Source: Bacillota bacterium (GTDB lineage Bacteria; Bacillota; Clostridia; Tissierellales; Tissierellaceae). From it: a stretch of DNA of 64,000 bases. Position 1 is the first letter of the stretch; each line of letters starts with the position of its first letter. Below, piece by piece: positions 1 to 8,422 of this stretch. The DNA lies in the NCBI GenBank assembly GCA_023388495.1, contig JAEWGC010000028.1, positions 186,001-250,000 of the forward strand, read 5' to 3'. Made by a program: the position numbers and the translations under genes. The notes below the pieces were generated by a model. The model did not search any database, was not told the origin of the DNA, and saw nothing but the letters and a program-made list of their open reading frames with translations.

Positions 1-1
1 G

Positions 2-487
2 ATCCTTTTTGATTTAGGTGCTCAGTACAAATACTATAATGGTGATATAAGTCGTACCTTCCCTGTAAATGGTAAGTTTACTGAAAGACAGAAATTAGTT
101 TATAATGTTGTCTTAAAGGCACAAAAGGCTGTTGAAGATGCAGCAAAACCAGGTGTTCCTTTTAAGGAATTAAATGAAGTTGCAAAGAAGGTCTTAGCTG
201 AAGGTTGCAAGGAATTGGGATTAATAAAGGAAGATAAAGAGCTTTCAAAATACTATTACCATGGGGTATCTCACTATTTAGGGGCTGACACTCATGATGT
301 AGGTACTTATAATACTCAACTCAAGCCAGGTATGGTCATAACCAATGAACCAGGACTTTATATTGAAGAAGAGGGAATAGGTATAAGAATAGAGGATGAT
401 TTACTTATTACTGAAGATGGATGTGAGAATCTATCTAAATATATTATAAAAACTGTTGAAGAAATAGAAGCAGCTATGAATAAATAA
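2..487 (+). CDS. M24 family Xaa-Pro aminopeptidase, C-terminal part
   Basis: The gene runs in from the left edge of the window; frame 2 is open from the first bases, so the true start lies outside. The visible 161 residues are the pita-bread metallopeptidase fold of the M24 family, which removes the N-terminal residue ahead of proline. The expected metal ligands appear in order: Asp in DLGAQY, Asp in GDISRTF, His in GVSHYLG, Glu in TNEPGLYI and Glu in IRIEDDLL. All five are present, so the enzyme should be active. A TTG at 215 could be mistaken for a start but cuts through the fold. The M18 aminopeptidase gene begins 20 bases downstream, so the two are probably co-transcribed for cytoplasmic peptide breakdown. 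Confidence 0.9.
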   Translation: MLFDLGAQYKYYNGDISRTFPVNGKFTERQKLVYNVVLKAQKAVEDAAKPGVPFKELNEVAKKVLAEGCKELGLIKEDKELSKYYYHGVSHYLGADTHDVGTYNTQLKPGMVITNEPGLYIEEEGIGIRIEDDLLITEDGCENLSKYIIKTVEEIEAAMNK

Positions 488-507
488 AATATTCTGGAGG
501 GATAAGA

Positions 508-1935
508 ATGACTAATAAATCAGAAGGAAAAAAACTACAAGAATCATTAACTCATAAATGGAGAAACGTATGGGAAACCTTAACAAGTGATGAAAGAGAA
601 AAGGTTTTTGCTATAAATGAAGAATACAAGGACTTTTTAGACAAGGGTAAAACAGAAAGAGAAGCAGCAAGTGAAGTAATAAGGATAGCTTCTGAAAATG
701 GCTATATATCAATAGATGAAATAATAGAAAAGAAAATAAAACCTACTCCAGGAATGAAAATATATGCTAACAATAAGGATAAATCTGTTGCATTATTTGT
801 AATGGGTCAAGAAAAGCTCCAAAATGGAATGAATATAATTGGTTCGCATTTAGATGCTCCAAGAATAGATTTAAAACAATTTCCACTTTATGAGGATTCA
901 GATTTTGCATTACTTAAGACCCATTATTATGGTGGAATAAAGAAATATCAATGGGTAACATTACCTTTAGCCTTACATGGAGTTGCAATAAAATCAAATG
1001 GAGAAAAAGTTAATATAGTTATAGGTGAAGATGAAAATGATCCAGTATTCTTTATAACGGATTTACTTCCACATCTAGCTAAGGATCAAATGGCAAAGAA
1101 AATGGATGAAGGAATTACAGGGGAAGGGTTAAACGTTTTAATTGGTAGTATTCCTTATGCAGATGGAGAATTAAGTGAGAGAGTTAAATTAAATGTACTC
1201 CACATATTAAATGAAAAATACGGAATAACAGAAGAAGATTTTACTACAGCAGAATTTGAAATAGTGCCTGCAGGTAAATCAAGGGATGTAGGCATAGATA
1301 GATCCATGGTTGGAGGATATGGACAGGATGATAGAGTTTGTGCCTTTACTTCTCTTAAGGCTATACTAGATATAGAAACTCCAAATAAAACAGCCGTTGC
1401 CTTATTTGTAGATAAAGAAGAAATAGGTAGTGTAGGAAATACAAGTATGGAATCAATGTTTTTTGAAAATATAGTTTCTGAATTAGTAGACCTTACTGAG
1501 GAAAAGTATTCAGAACTTATAGTTAAAAGAGCATTAGCAAACTCATCTGTACTTTCAGCAGATACTTTAGCTGGCTTTGACCCTAATTATCCTGAAGTAT
1601 TAGATAAAAAGAATTCACCTTTCATAGGTAATGGTATAACTCTAGTGAAATATACTGGTGTTAGAGGAAAAGGTGGCAGCAATGATGCTAACTCAGAGTA
1701 TATAGCTAAGATTAGAAAGATATTTAATGATAATAATGTAGTATGGCAAATGGGTGAGCTAGGAAAAGTTGACCAAGGCGGTGGGGGTACAATTGCATAT
1801 GTACTTGCAAAATATGGAATGGAAGTAGTAGACTGTGGAGTGCCGCTACTAAGTGTACACGCTCCTTACGAAATCGCAAGTAAGGCAGATGTATATATGA
1901 CATATAAAGGATACAATGCTTTCTATAAAGCTTAG
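508..1935 (+). CDS. M18 family aminopeptidase (aspartyl/leucyl aminopeptidase type)
   Basis: 475 residues, the usual length for clostridial M18 zinc aminopeptidases, which release N-terminal residues from peptides in the cytoplasm. Family signatures: GSHLDAPRIDLK (zinc-ligand His and Asp, about residues 113-124), GGYGQDDRVCAF (about 270-281, bridging Asp), DKEEIGSVGNTS (catalytic and ligand Glu, about 303-314) and a C-terminal His in SVHAPYE (about 452-458). The ATG follows a GGAGGG ribosome binding site by a normal distance. It lies just behind the M24 peptidase gene and is closed by a strong hairpin shared with the convergent gene. The family is certain; substrate preference is not readable. 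Confidence 0.93.
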   Translation: MTNKSEGKKLQESLTHKWRNVWETLTSDEREKVFAINEEYKDFLDKGKTEREAASEVIRIASENGYISIDEIIEKKIKPTPGMKIYANNKDKSVALFVMGQEKLQNGMNIIGSHLDAPRIDLKQFPLYEDSDFALLKTHYYGGIKKYQWVTLPLALHGVAIKSNGEKVNIVIGEDENDPVFFITDLLPHLAKDQMAKKMDEGITGEGLNVLIGSIPYADGELSERVKLNVLHILNEKYGITEEDFTTAEFEIVPAGKSRDVGIDRSMVGGYGQDDRVCAFTSLKAILDIETPNKTAVALFVDKEEIGSVGNTSMESMFFENIVSELVDLTEEKYSELIVKRALANSSVLSADTLAGFDPNYPEVLDKKNSPFIGNGITLVKYTGVRGKGGSNDANSEYIAKIRKIFNDNNVVWQMGELGKVDQGGGGTIAYVLAKYGMEVVDCGVPLLSVHAPYEIASKADVYMTYKGYNAFYKA

Positions 1936-1943
1936 GTAATATT

Positions 1944-1981
1944 AAAGACATATCTAGAGGTTGTCCAATAGATATGTCTTT
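1944..1981. terminator. Bidirectional terminator between convergent genes
   Basis: Perfect 12-bp inverted repeat (1944-1955 pairs with 1970-1981) with a 14-base loop, flanked by A and T runs. It can end the M18 gene on the plus strand and the 1986-2531 gene on the minus strand. Confidence 0.8.
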
Positions 1982-1985
1982 TAAA

Positions 1986-2531
1986 TTATTCTTCATTTAC
2001 CCAAGCATCAAATTTTTCCATAGTTAATTTATAGGTTTCCTTTGATATTTCTGGAAGTTCACCTAAGATTTTTTCCGCTTCCTTGAATCCTTGCTCTATG
2101 GCAGATCTAAGGGTTTCCGCCTTTGATTTATCTCCCCCTGATAGTGCTATTGCAAAATCTACCAATCTTTGGCTCACGGCTTCTGCTCCAAGGGGGCCAT
2201 CAGGTCCTATTAATTGTTGGGCTTCTAGTCTTGCAGTCTCGTCTACTTCTATGATCTCATCCTCATCTAGTAATTCAAGAGTCTTACCTTGACGTCTGAG
2301 CATATCTTCTACTATTCGCTTTAGGTATGCATAAGCCTTTTCACTATCTTTTTTTAGCTTGTCTACTGTATTTTTGTCATATATATGCCCTAGATTTTCT
2401 TGTTTTTCTGTCTTTTCATAAACTGCTGCTGGAGTTTCTTTTGGTTGTTCTTTAACAGTTGATTTTTTCTCAAGTTCTACCTTTTCAGGCTTAACTATAG
2501 GTTTAGTTGGCTGTACATTTTCAACTTTCAT
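1986..2531 (-). CDS. Conserved-looking protein of unknown function
   Basis: I do not recognise this family. The product is 181 residues. About the first 70 are Lys/Glu/Pro/Val-rich and probably disordered (repeated PVKPEKVELEKK-like patches). The rest is a predicted helical domain with KLKKDSEKAYAYLKRIVEDMLRRQGK and a C-terminal LTMEKFDAWVNEE. No signal peptide or membrane span is visible, so it is probably cytoplasmic. Start choice: an upstream in-frame ATG at 2561 has no binding site, whereas GAGGTG at 2543-2538 stands 6 bases before ATG 2531 (and 3 before ATG 2534). It lies 44 bases beyond the YihY gene on the same strand and may share its transcript. Confidence 0.75.
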   Translation of the reverse strand: MKVENVQPTKPIVKPEKVELEKKSTVKEQPKETPAAVYEKTEKQENLGHIYDKNTVDKLKKDSEKAYAYLKRIVEDMLRRQGKTLELLDEDEIIEVDETARLEAQQLIGPDGPLGAEAVSQRLVDFAIALSGGDKSKAETLRSAIEQGFKEAEKILGELPEISKETYKLTMEKFDAWVNEE

Positions 2532-2574
2532 CATCATCACCTCTACTATATGTATCGGCATATGTTGGAAAAAA

Positions 2575-3426
2575 TTAACTATCCAAACTCCTTAATGTTG
2601 CATTAATTTCTCCACCTATAATGACTATAATACTACTTATATAAAGCCATATTAAAAGAACTATAATACCTCCCAGGCTGCCGTAGGTTTTACCATAGTT
2701 GCCAAAATTATTTACATAATAAGAAAATATAGTAGATGTAATAATCCAACCAAGGGATGCAAAAATAGCTCCAGGCATTGCATGTTTAAGGTTGATTTTT
2801 CTACCATTTCTAATAGATGGAATATATCTATATAATAAAGCAAATATAAGAATCATAAAGGATAATGATATAATTACCCTAAAATACTGCCAAAATGTAA
2901 TGAATTTTTGAGTAATACCTAAAAATTCAAACAATCTAGTTCCTAAAACTTCACCAAATACCAAAGTAAGCAGGACTATAACAAGTAGTGCTAATAATGC
3001 CACAGTAAACAATATGGCTATAACTCTTAATTCAAGGTAGGATCTAGTTTCTTCAACGTCATAGGCTTTGTTTAGTACACGAATAAGTGCCATTATACCT
3101 TTAGAAGCTGCCCAGATACCCGTTATAGCACTTAAGGAAAGCAAGGTTTCATTACTAGTACTTATAGTCTCAATTAGCAAAGTAGATATTAGTCTTTGAG
3201 TATCCAGTGGCAATAGTACTATTATACTATGTAATACATCTTCCCTAGCAATAGGTGTGTAGCTTAATATATTTAAAAAGAAAATAAGAAACGGAAAAAT
3301 AGATAATACCAAAAAATAGGATAGTTGTGCACCTATAGCTGTTACACTATCATCTTTCATTCGAAACAATAATTCCTTTAGAAATCTTGCATAAGGATTA
3401 TTATATCTGTCTAACCAGTTTAGCAA
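2575..3426 (-). CDS. YihY/BrkB family inner-membrane protein
   Basis: 283 residues with about six hydrophobic helices and the YihY/virulence factor BrkB pattern: an N-terminal AIGAQLSYFLVLSIFPFLIF segment, ITGIWAASKGIMALIRVLNKAYDVEETRSY, and a last loop GSLGGIIVLLIWLYISSIIVIIGGEINA. The family was once called RNase BN; that activity is not supported and its function is unsettled (membrane transport is suspected). Start choice: the first GTG (3435) overlaps the Shine-Dalgarno AGGAGG (3440-3435), so the TTG at 3426, 8 bases downstream, is the sensible start. It follows the ArsR-type gene after a hairpin. Confidence 0.88.
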   Translation of the reverse strand: MLNWLDRYNNPYARFLKELLFRMKDDSVTAIGAQLSYFLVLSIFPFLIFFLNILSYTPIAREDVLHSIIVLLPLDTQRLISTLLIETISTSNETLLSLSAITGIWAASKGIMALIRVLNKAYDVEETRSYLELRVIAILFTVALLALLVIVLLTLVFGEVLGTRLFEFLGITQKFITFWQYFRVIISLSFMILIFALLYRYIPSIRNGRKINLKHAMPGAIFASLGWIITSTIFSYYVNNFGNYGKTYGSLGGIIVLLIWLYISSIIVIIGGEINATLRSLDS

Positions 3427-3484
3427 ATGAAACACCTCCTTTTTTAGTGTATTACTATTTTACCATATAATTACAAATTTAAAC

Positions 3485-3515
3485 AATGAGACGTGGAATT
3501 ATTCCATGTCTCATT
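3485..3515 (-). terminator. Terminator of the ArsR-type regulator gene
   Basis: 15-base arms (3485-3499 and 3501-3515) pair with one imperfect position; the stem takes in the stop codon of the minus-strand regulator and is followed on that strand by T-rich sequence. Confidence 0.65.
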
Positions 3516-4575
3516 CTAATAAATCCTTTAAGGCTGAATCAAATAGTTTCTTAAGATTTTCTTTATTTGTCGTATAGTAGTATCTATTATTTATAATGCT
3601 AGGTTCGAAATTTAGTATTTCTAAATCTAACAATAAATTTAGATGATAGGAAAGGGTTGCCGTAGTTAGATTAAAATAATCTGCTAATTCTTTATTATAC
3701 CATGGCCTTTTGGACGTCATTTTTAGAATCTCAATTCTTTTTTCATCAGACAATGCTTTAAACAGAGATTTATAAGCATCACGGGTTTTTCTAGTTTCAA
3801 ACCTATGCTCTACAGTCTGCCCGCAGTACATGACTAAGGTATCTTCAAATGTGAAATAAAATACCCCTACATCAATAAAGTAACTCATATATATAATTAT
3901 ATTATTATGAAGCTGGATTGCTTTAGAATAATCACCAATACCTATAGTATTTACAAAATAAATAGGGTCTTTTTTAAACAATTCATTGTGAAAAACAATT
4001 CTTTCTTCCATATAGTTATAAATTGTCTCTTCAAATTGTTGATAAAATTCCTCATAAAAGCTAATGAGTACCTTTATTAATCTATCCTTGTATTCCCCTG
4101 GATGATTTTTAAAATGAAGAAAAGAGGATGCTATTTCATCAGAAAAATGTTCAATTAAGGAAATTCTTAAATTGTCATCATCATCTAATGAAGCATCTAG
4201 CTCATAAAATTTGTATGCAATCTTAACCATAGTAAATAAATCTAATGATTTCAAAGACTCTACTAACTCTAAAGGTTCGTTTATATCCTCCATTAGAATG
4301 AGATGAAAACAAACATCTAATAATCTATAAGTTTCATTTGTTACAAATATGATATCGTTACGTAAAAAGGGGGATATATTATTATCCACATATTTTAGCC
4401 ATTCTTTCACCTTTTCATTGGGAGAGAAATCCATGATATCTTTTGCAACATCTTTTTCTAACTCTGGAGTATTCCAGTGGACTTGGCGTGTTTTATTGTT
4501 GCTATACTTAAGAATTGATGCAATGAATTCTCCTGCTTTATTATATTGAATTTTACATGGGATATTATCTTCCAT
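3511..4575 (-). CDS. ArsR-type winged-helix regulator, probable regulator of opp
   Basis: 354 residues. The last 90 or so form an ArsR-family helix-turn-helix: FKALSDEKRIEILKMTSKRP, then ELADYFNLTTATLSYHLNLL as recognition helix and a wing at NNRYYYTTNKE. The first 260 residues are a large helical domain I do not recognise, presumably for sensing or dimerisation; there is no metal-binding Cys pattern as in classical ArsR repressors. The ATG lies behind AGGAGG. The gene is divergent from oppABCDF, and palindromes in the shared 188-base gap sit on the opp promoter, which suggests that it controls peptide uptake. That role is inference; direction (repressor or activator) is unknown. Confidence 0.82.
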   Translation of the reverse strand: MEDNIPCKIQYNKAGEFIASILKYSNNKTRQVHWNTPELEKDVAKDIMDFSPNEKVKEWLKYVDNNISPFLRNDIIFVTNETYRLLDVCFHLILMEDINEPLELVESLKSLDLFTMVKIAYKFYELDASLDDDDNLRISLIEHFSDEIASSFLHFKNHPGEYKDRLIKVLISFYEEFYQQFEETIYNYMEERIVFHNELFKKDPIYFVNTIGIGDYSKAIQLHNNIIIYMSYFIDVGVFYFTFEDTLVMYCGQTVEHRFETRKTRDAYKSLFKALSDEKRIEILKMTSKRPWYNKELADYFNLTTATLSYHLNLLLDLEILNFEPSIINNRYYYTTNKENLKKLFDSALKDLLE

Positions 4576-4650
4576 TTTTTCAACCTCCTAAACACTGTTA
4601 AATAAATGATACATTATACAGAAAATTTATTCAATACCTATAATAAAATG

Positions 4651-4715
4651 TGTTAGAAAATATTCTAACACAATGTTAGATAATAGATTGACTTATGTTA
4701 GAAAATATTCTATAC
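4651..4715. promoter_or_regulatory. Three phased operator-like palindromes upstream of oppA
   Basis: Two near-identical dyads with arms TGTTAGAA and TTCTAACA around AATA lie at 4651-4670 and 4696-4715 (the second ends TTCTATAC). A weaker copy, TGTTAGAT..., starts at 4674. The starts are 23 and 22 bases apart, about two helical turns, so bound proteins would sit on one face of the DNA. Confidence 0.7.
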
Positions 4716-4716
4716 T
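4688..4716 (+). promoter_or_regulatory. Housekeeping promoter of the opp operon
   Basis: TTGACT at 4688-4693, a 17-base spacer, and TATACT at 4711-4716. The third operator-like dyad lies in the spacer and overlaps the -10, a position expected to block RNA polymerase. Confidence 0.75.
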
Positions 4717-4763
4717 AAAATTGTAAAAATTAATATACTTAATAACAAAAGGAGGATTCACAG

Positions 4764-6467
4764 ATGAGAAACAAGAAGTTTTTAGCATTATCAGTGTCGA
4801 TTTTGTTAATTTTACTTGCTGTAGCAGGCTGTGGAAAAAAAGATGATGTAGTGGTTGATAAGCCAACAGATACTACAGGTGAAAAAAATGATCAAGTAGT
4901 AGCTATTGACAGTGAGCAATATCTAAACCTAATATTAAGTGCAGAGCCAAGTACATTGGATGCTTCTAAAGGTGCAGATAGTTATTCAAATGCTGTACTT
5001 AATAATGTTTTAGAACCACTTACTAGACTAGAAGAAGACGAAAATCAATCTAATTTCTTAGCACCAGCTGGTGCGGAAGGTTGGGAGCATAACGAAGATG
5101 GTACTGTTTGGACATTTAAGATAAGAGAAAATACATGGTCAGATGGTGTAAAGGTCAGAGCACAAGACTATGAATACGGTATAAAAAGGTCACTAGCACA
5201 AGAAACAGCATCTCCATATGCATTCTTATTAATGCCTATTAAGAACGCAGGAAAAGTAAATAGTGGCGAGCTTTCAGTAGATGAACTTGGAGTTAAAGCA
5301 TTAGATGATAAGACTCTTGAAATTACTTTAGAGTCCCCAACACCTTATTTTGAGCATTTGACTTATCAAAGAGTTATGTTACCTCAAAGAGAAGATATCG
5401 TTAAACAGCATGGCGATAAATATGGTTCAGAACTTGATACCTTAGTATACAATGGACCATTTACCTTAACAACTTGGGTTCATAATAGTGAATTAATCCT
5501 AACTAAAAATGAAAATTATTGGGGAAAAGATGAAGTTAAATTACAAAATATAAATCTTAAGATTATTCAAGATGAAAATGCAGTTTACAATTCTTTAGCT
5601 AATGGATCTGTTGATCAAGCAGGAGCTAATAAACCAGAATGGAAAGAAAAGTTTATGAAGGACGAGAATTTAAACCATATTGAGATAGTTAATCCTAATA
5701 CTTTCTTTATGTTCTTCAATACTCAAGACAAAGTATTCAAAAATGCTAATATAAGAAAGGCATTCTCAGCGGCTATAAACAGAGAAGAATTAGCTAATGT
5801 TATATTCCATGGAGTACATGCTCCAGCATATGGTTGGGTTCCACCAAGTATAAACATAGGTGATGATGAGTATAGGCAAGTGGCAGAATCACCAGTTAAA
5901 ACTTTAGTTGAAGAAAATAAAGATCCAAAGGCACTTTTAATTAAAGGATTAGAAGAGTTGGGAATGGATCCAGATCCGTCAAAGCTAACTGTAAAGATTT
6001 CTTTAGGTTCAACTGACCAATGGTTTAGAACTTATGGTGAATATCTACAACAAATGTATACTAAAAACTTAGGTATCAAATTTGAAGTTGAGCAAATGGA
6101 ATGGCCAGTATTCAACAGCAATGTAGAAAAGGGTGAGTTCCAAATAGGTTATATGGCATGGGGAGCAGACTTCAATGATCCAATATCTATGCTGTCTTTA
6201 TTAAAATCTGATGCGGCTGCTATAGGAACTGGTTGGGTAAATCCTAGATATGATGAGCTTATAGACTTAGCAGCTAAGGAAATGGACTCAGCTAAACGTT
6301 TAGAGTACTTTAAAGAGGCAGAAAGAATATTATTATATGATGAAGCAGCATTAGCTCCAGTAGTATATCCAAGGTCAAATATATTTAGATATAAATATGT
6401 TAATAATCTAGGAGTTACACCATTTGGTACTCAAGGATATAAATACGGATTTACACAAGGCAGATAG
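4764..6467 (+). CDS. oppA: Oligopeptide ABC transporter substrate-binding lipoprotein
   Basis: 567 residues. Signal peptide with lipobox LAVAGC, lipidated Cys at residue 23, so it is anchored outside the cytoplasmic membrane. The rest is a type SBP_bac_5 peptide-binding protein: LSAEPSTLDASKGAD near the N-terminus, NGPFTLTTWVHNSELILTKNENYWG in the middle, and an EIGYMAW-type segment (GEFQIGYMAWGADFNDP) near residue 455. It captures oligopeptides for OppBC. The ATG follows AAAGGAGG. It is first in the operon, and the hairpin after it fits the higher expression usually needed for the binding protein. Peptide specificity (general versus dipeptide) cannot be read from sequence. Confidence 0.93.
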   Translation: MRNKKFLALSVSILLILLAVAGCGKKDDVVVDKPTDTTGEKNDQVVAIDSEQYLNLILSAEPSTLDASKGADSYSNAVLNNVLEPLTRLEEDENQSNFLAPAGAEGWEHNEDGTVWTFKIRENTWSDGVKVRAQDYEYGIKRSLAQETASPYAFLLMPIKNAGKVNSGELSVDELGVKALDDKTLEITLESPTPYFEHLTYQRVMLPQREDIVKQHGDKYGSELDTLVYNGPFTLTTWVHNSELILTKNENYWGKDEVKLQNINLKIIQDENAVYNSLANGSVDQAGANKPEWKEKFMKDENLNHIEIVNPNTFFMFFNTQDKVFKNANIRKAFSAAINREELANVIFHGVHAPAYGWVPPSINIGDDEYRQVAESPVKTLVEENKDPKALLIKGLEELGMDPDPSKLTVKISLGSTDQWFRTYGEYLQQMYTKNLGIKFEVEQMEWPVFNSNVEKGEFQIGYMAWGADFNDPISMLSLLKSDAAAIGTGWVNPRYDELIDLAAKEMDSAKRLEYFKEAERILLYDEAALAPVVYPRSNIFRYKYVNNLGVTPFGTQGYKYGFTQGR

Positions 6468-6477
6468 TTAAAACATT

Positions 6478-6514
6478 CATAGCAGTTTGTAGGCTGTGCC
6501 TATAAACTGCTATG
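6478..6514 (+). promoter_or_regulatory. Intercistronic hairpin between oppA and oppB
   Basis: 17-bp stem (6478-6494 with 6498-6514, one G-U) and a 3-base loop, not followed by a T run. It probably stabilises the oppA message 3' end or causes partial termination rather than full termination. Confidence 0.6.
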
Positions 6515-6542
6515 TTAATAAATAGACAAAAGGAGGAAGATC

Positions 6543-7478
6543 ATGGGTAAGTATATCCTTAAAAGAATTGGTTATATGCTTCTTACTTTATGGATTGTTA
6601 TAACTCTTACTTTTTTCTTGATGCATAGTATACCAGGTGATCCATTGGCTCATATGGCAAAAAAATTGCCTGAGCAAATTAGGATAAATTTTTATAAAAA
6701 ATATGGATTAGATGAGCCTGTTATAGTGCAATATGGAAAATTTATGAAGAATATAGTTACAAAGGGAGATCTGGGAGAATCCCTGAGATATCCAGGAAGG
6801 TCAGTTACTGAAACTATATTAAAAAATGCAAAGGTATCTGGTAGACTAGGTGCTCAAGCAATAGCTATAGGTATTACCATAGGTATTACTCTTGGGATAG
6901 TTGCTGCCTTAAATAGAAATAAATGGCCAGATTATTTAGTTATGTTTATAGCTATTTTAGGTATTACAGTTCCAGTATTTATTATTGCAGCACTTTTACA
7001 ATATACATTATCCGTTAAATTTGAGCTATTACCAACTACTGGTTGGGGGAAGTTCAAACATACGATTATTCCCACAATAGCTATGTGTTTTGGTTCTATA
7101 GCAACCTATGGAAGATATATGCGTTCCAATGTATTGGAGGTTATAAACCAAGACTATATTCTTACTGCCCAGGCTAAAGGTGTTAGTCCATTTAATGTTG
7201 TAAGAAAACATGTACTTAGAAATGCAATACTTCCTGCTATTACTATACTTGGACCACAAATAGCTGGAATATTTACAGGTTCTTTTGTTATTGAAAGGAT
7301 ATTTGGTATCCCAGGGTTAGGCTCATATTATATTACTTCAATCAATGATAGAGATTATACTATGATTATTGGTACTACAGTTTTCTATGCTGCATTATTT
7401 GTATTTTCTCAGCTAGTAGTAGATTTGCTTTATGGTGTAGTAGACCCTAGGATTAGAGTTTCTAAAAACAGTAAGTAG
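6543..7478 (+). CDS. oppB: Oligopeptide ABC transporter permease OppB
   Basis: 311 residues, six predicted membrane helices of the binding-protein-dependent transport permease family. It begins with MGKYILKRIGYMLLTLWIVITLTFFLMHSIPGDP, the hallmark N-terminus of OppB/DppB. The EAA loop that contacts the ATPases is in QAKGVSPFNVVRKHVLRNAILP (about residues 211-232), and IERIFGIPGLGSYYITSI follows. It pairs with OppC to form the channel. The ATG follows AAAGGAGGAAG. Second gene of the operon. Confidence 0.94.
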   Translation: MGKYILKRIGYMLLTLWIVITLTFFLMHSIPGDPLAHMAKKLPEQIRINFYKKYGLDEPVIVQYGKFMKNIVTKGDLGESLRYPGRSVTETILKNAKVSGRLGAQAIAIGITIGITLGIVAALNRNKWPDYLVMFIAILGITVPVFIIAALLQYTLSVKFELLPTTGWGKFKHTIIPTIAMCFGSIATYGRYMRSNVLEVINQDYILTAQAKGVSPFNVVRKHVLRNAILPAITILGPQIAGIFTGSFVIERIFGIPGLGSYYITSINDRDYTMIIGTTVFYAALFVFSQLVVDLLYGVVDPRIRVSKNSK

Positions 7479-7489
7479 GAGGTGTGGCA

Positions 7490-8410
7490 ATGGATAGTAT
7501 TTCAAAAGATAAATTTAGGAAAATAGGTATAGATTCATCTTCTGGTGAAGCCATGGCACGCCCTAGAGTAGGCTATTGGCAAGATGCTTGGAGAAGACTA
7601 AAAAGTAACAAGGTTGCAATGTTAGCCATTATGGTACTTTTGACTATAGGCATAATGACAGTAATAGGGCCACATATAAATGGCTATAAATATGAGGAAA
7701 TAGATGCTACAAAGATTAACCTAAAACCAAATTCTGAGCATTGGTTTGGTACAGATGAGTTAGGTCGTGATGTTTTTTCAAGGGTATGGCAAGCAGGTAG
7801 AACATCTATGATCATAGGGATTTTTGGTGCAATTATCTCTACTGTAGTAGGAAGTATTTATGGTGCCTTTGCAGCATATTTTGGTGGTAGGATAGACACT
7901 ATTATGATGAGAATCGTTGAGATTTTAACCTCTATTCCCTATTTGATAGTAGTTATTCTAATATCTATAATTACAGAATCAAGAGATATAGGAACCTTGC
8001 TTTTAACTTTGACTTTAACTGGTTGGTGTGGAATGGCGAGACTTGTTAGGGGACAGATGTTACAAATAAAACAACAGGAATATATTATGGCAGCTGAGGC
8101 ATTAGGAGTTAAACCATGGAAGATTATTACAAAGCATTTGATACCAAATTCACTTGGTATAGTTATTGTTGCTATTACATTTGATATTCCAGGATATATA
8201 TTTGCCGAATCATTTTTATCCTATATAGGGCTTGGACCTCAACCTCCAGCTACTTCTTGGGGTGCATTAGCATCAGCAGCTCAACAAAACTTTATTTTTT
8301 ATCCCCATCAATTGTTTTTCCCGGCACTTATGATTGCTCTAACCATGTTGTCATTTACATTATTAGGTGATGGACTTAGAGATGCTCTAGATCCTAAACT
8401 AAGACAATAA
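7490..8410 (+). CDS. oppC: Oligopeptide ABC transporter permease OppC
   Basis: 306 residues. A cytoplasmic N-terminal part (DAWRRLKSNKVAMLAIMVL) leads into the OppC_N membrane segment, followed by HWFGTDELGRDVFSRVWQAG, which is typical of OppC/DppC. The permease core contains the EAA loop AAEALGVKPWKIITKHLIPN (about residues 200-219). It ends near GDGLRDALDPKLR, the usual OppC C-terminus. Start choice: AGGAGG at 7477-7482 stands 7 bases before ATG 7490; an in-frame GTG at 7484 is too close. It partners OppB. Confidence 0.94.
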   Translation: MDSISKDKFRKIGIDSSSGEAMARPRVGYWQDAWRRLKSNKVAMLAIMVLLTIGIMTVIGPHINGYKYEEIDATKINLKPNSEHWFGTDELGRDVFSRVWQAGRTSMIIGIFGAIISTVVGSIYGAFAAYFGGRIDTIMMRIVEILTSIPYLIVVILISIITESRDIGTLLLTLTLTGWCGMARLVRGQMLQIKQQEYIMAAEALGVKPWKIITKHLIPNSLGIVIVAITFDIPGYIFAESFLSYIGLGPQPPATSWGALASAAQQNFIFYPHQLFFPALMIALTMLSFTLLGDGLRDALDPKLRQ

Positions 8411-8422
8411 GGAGGGAAAAAC

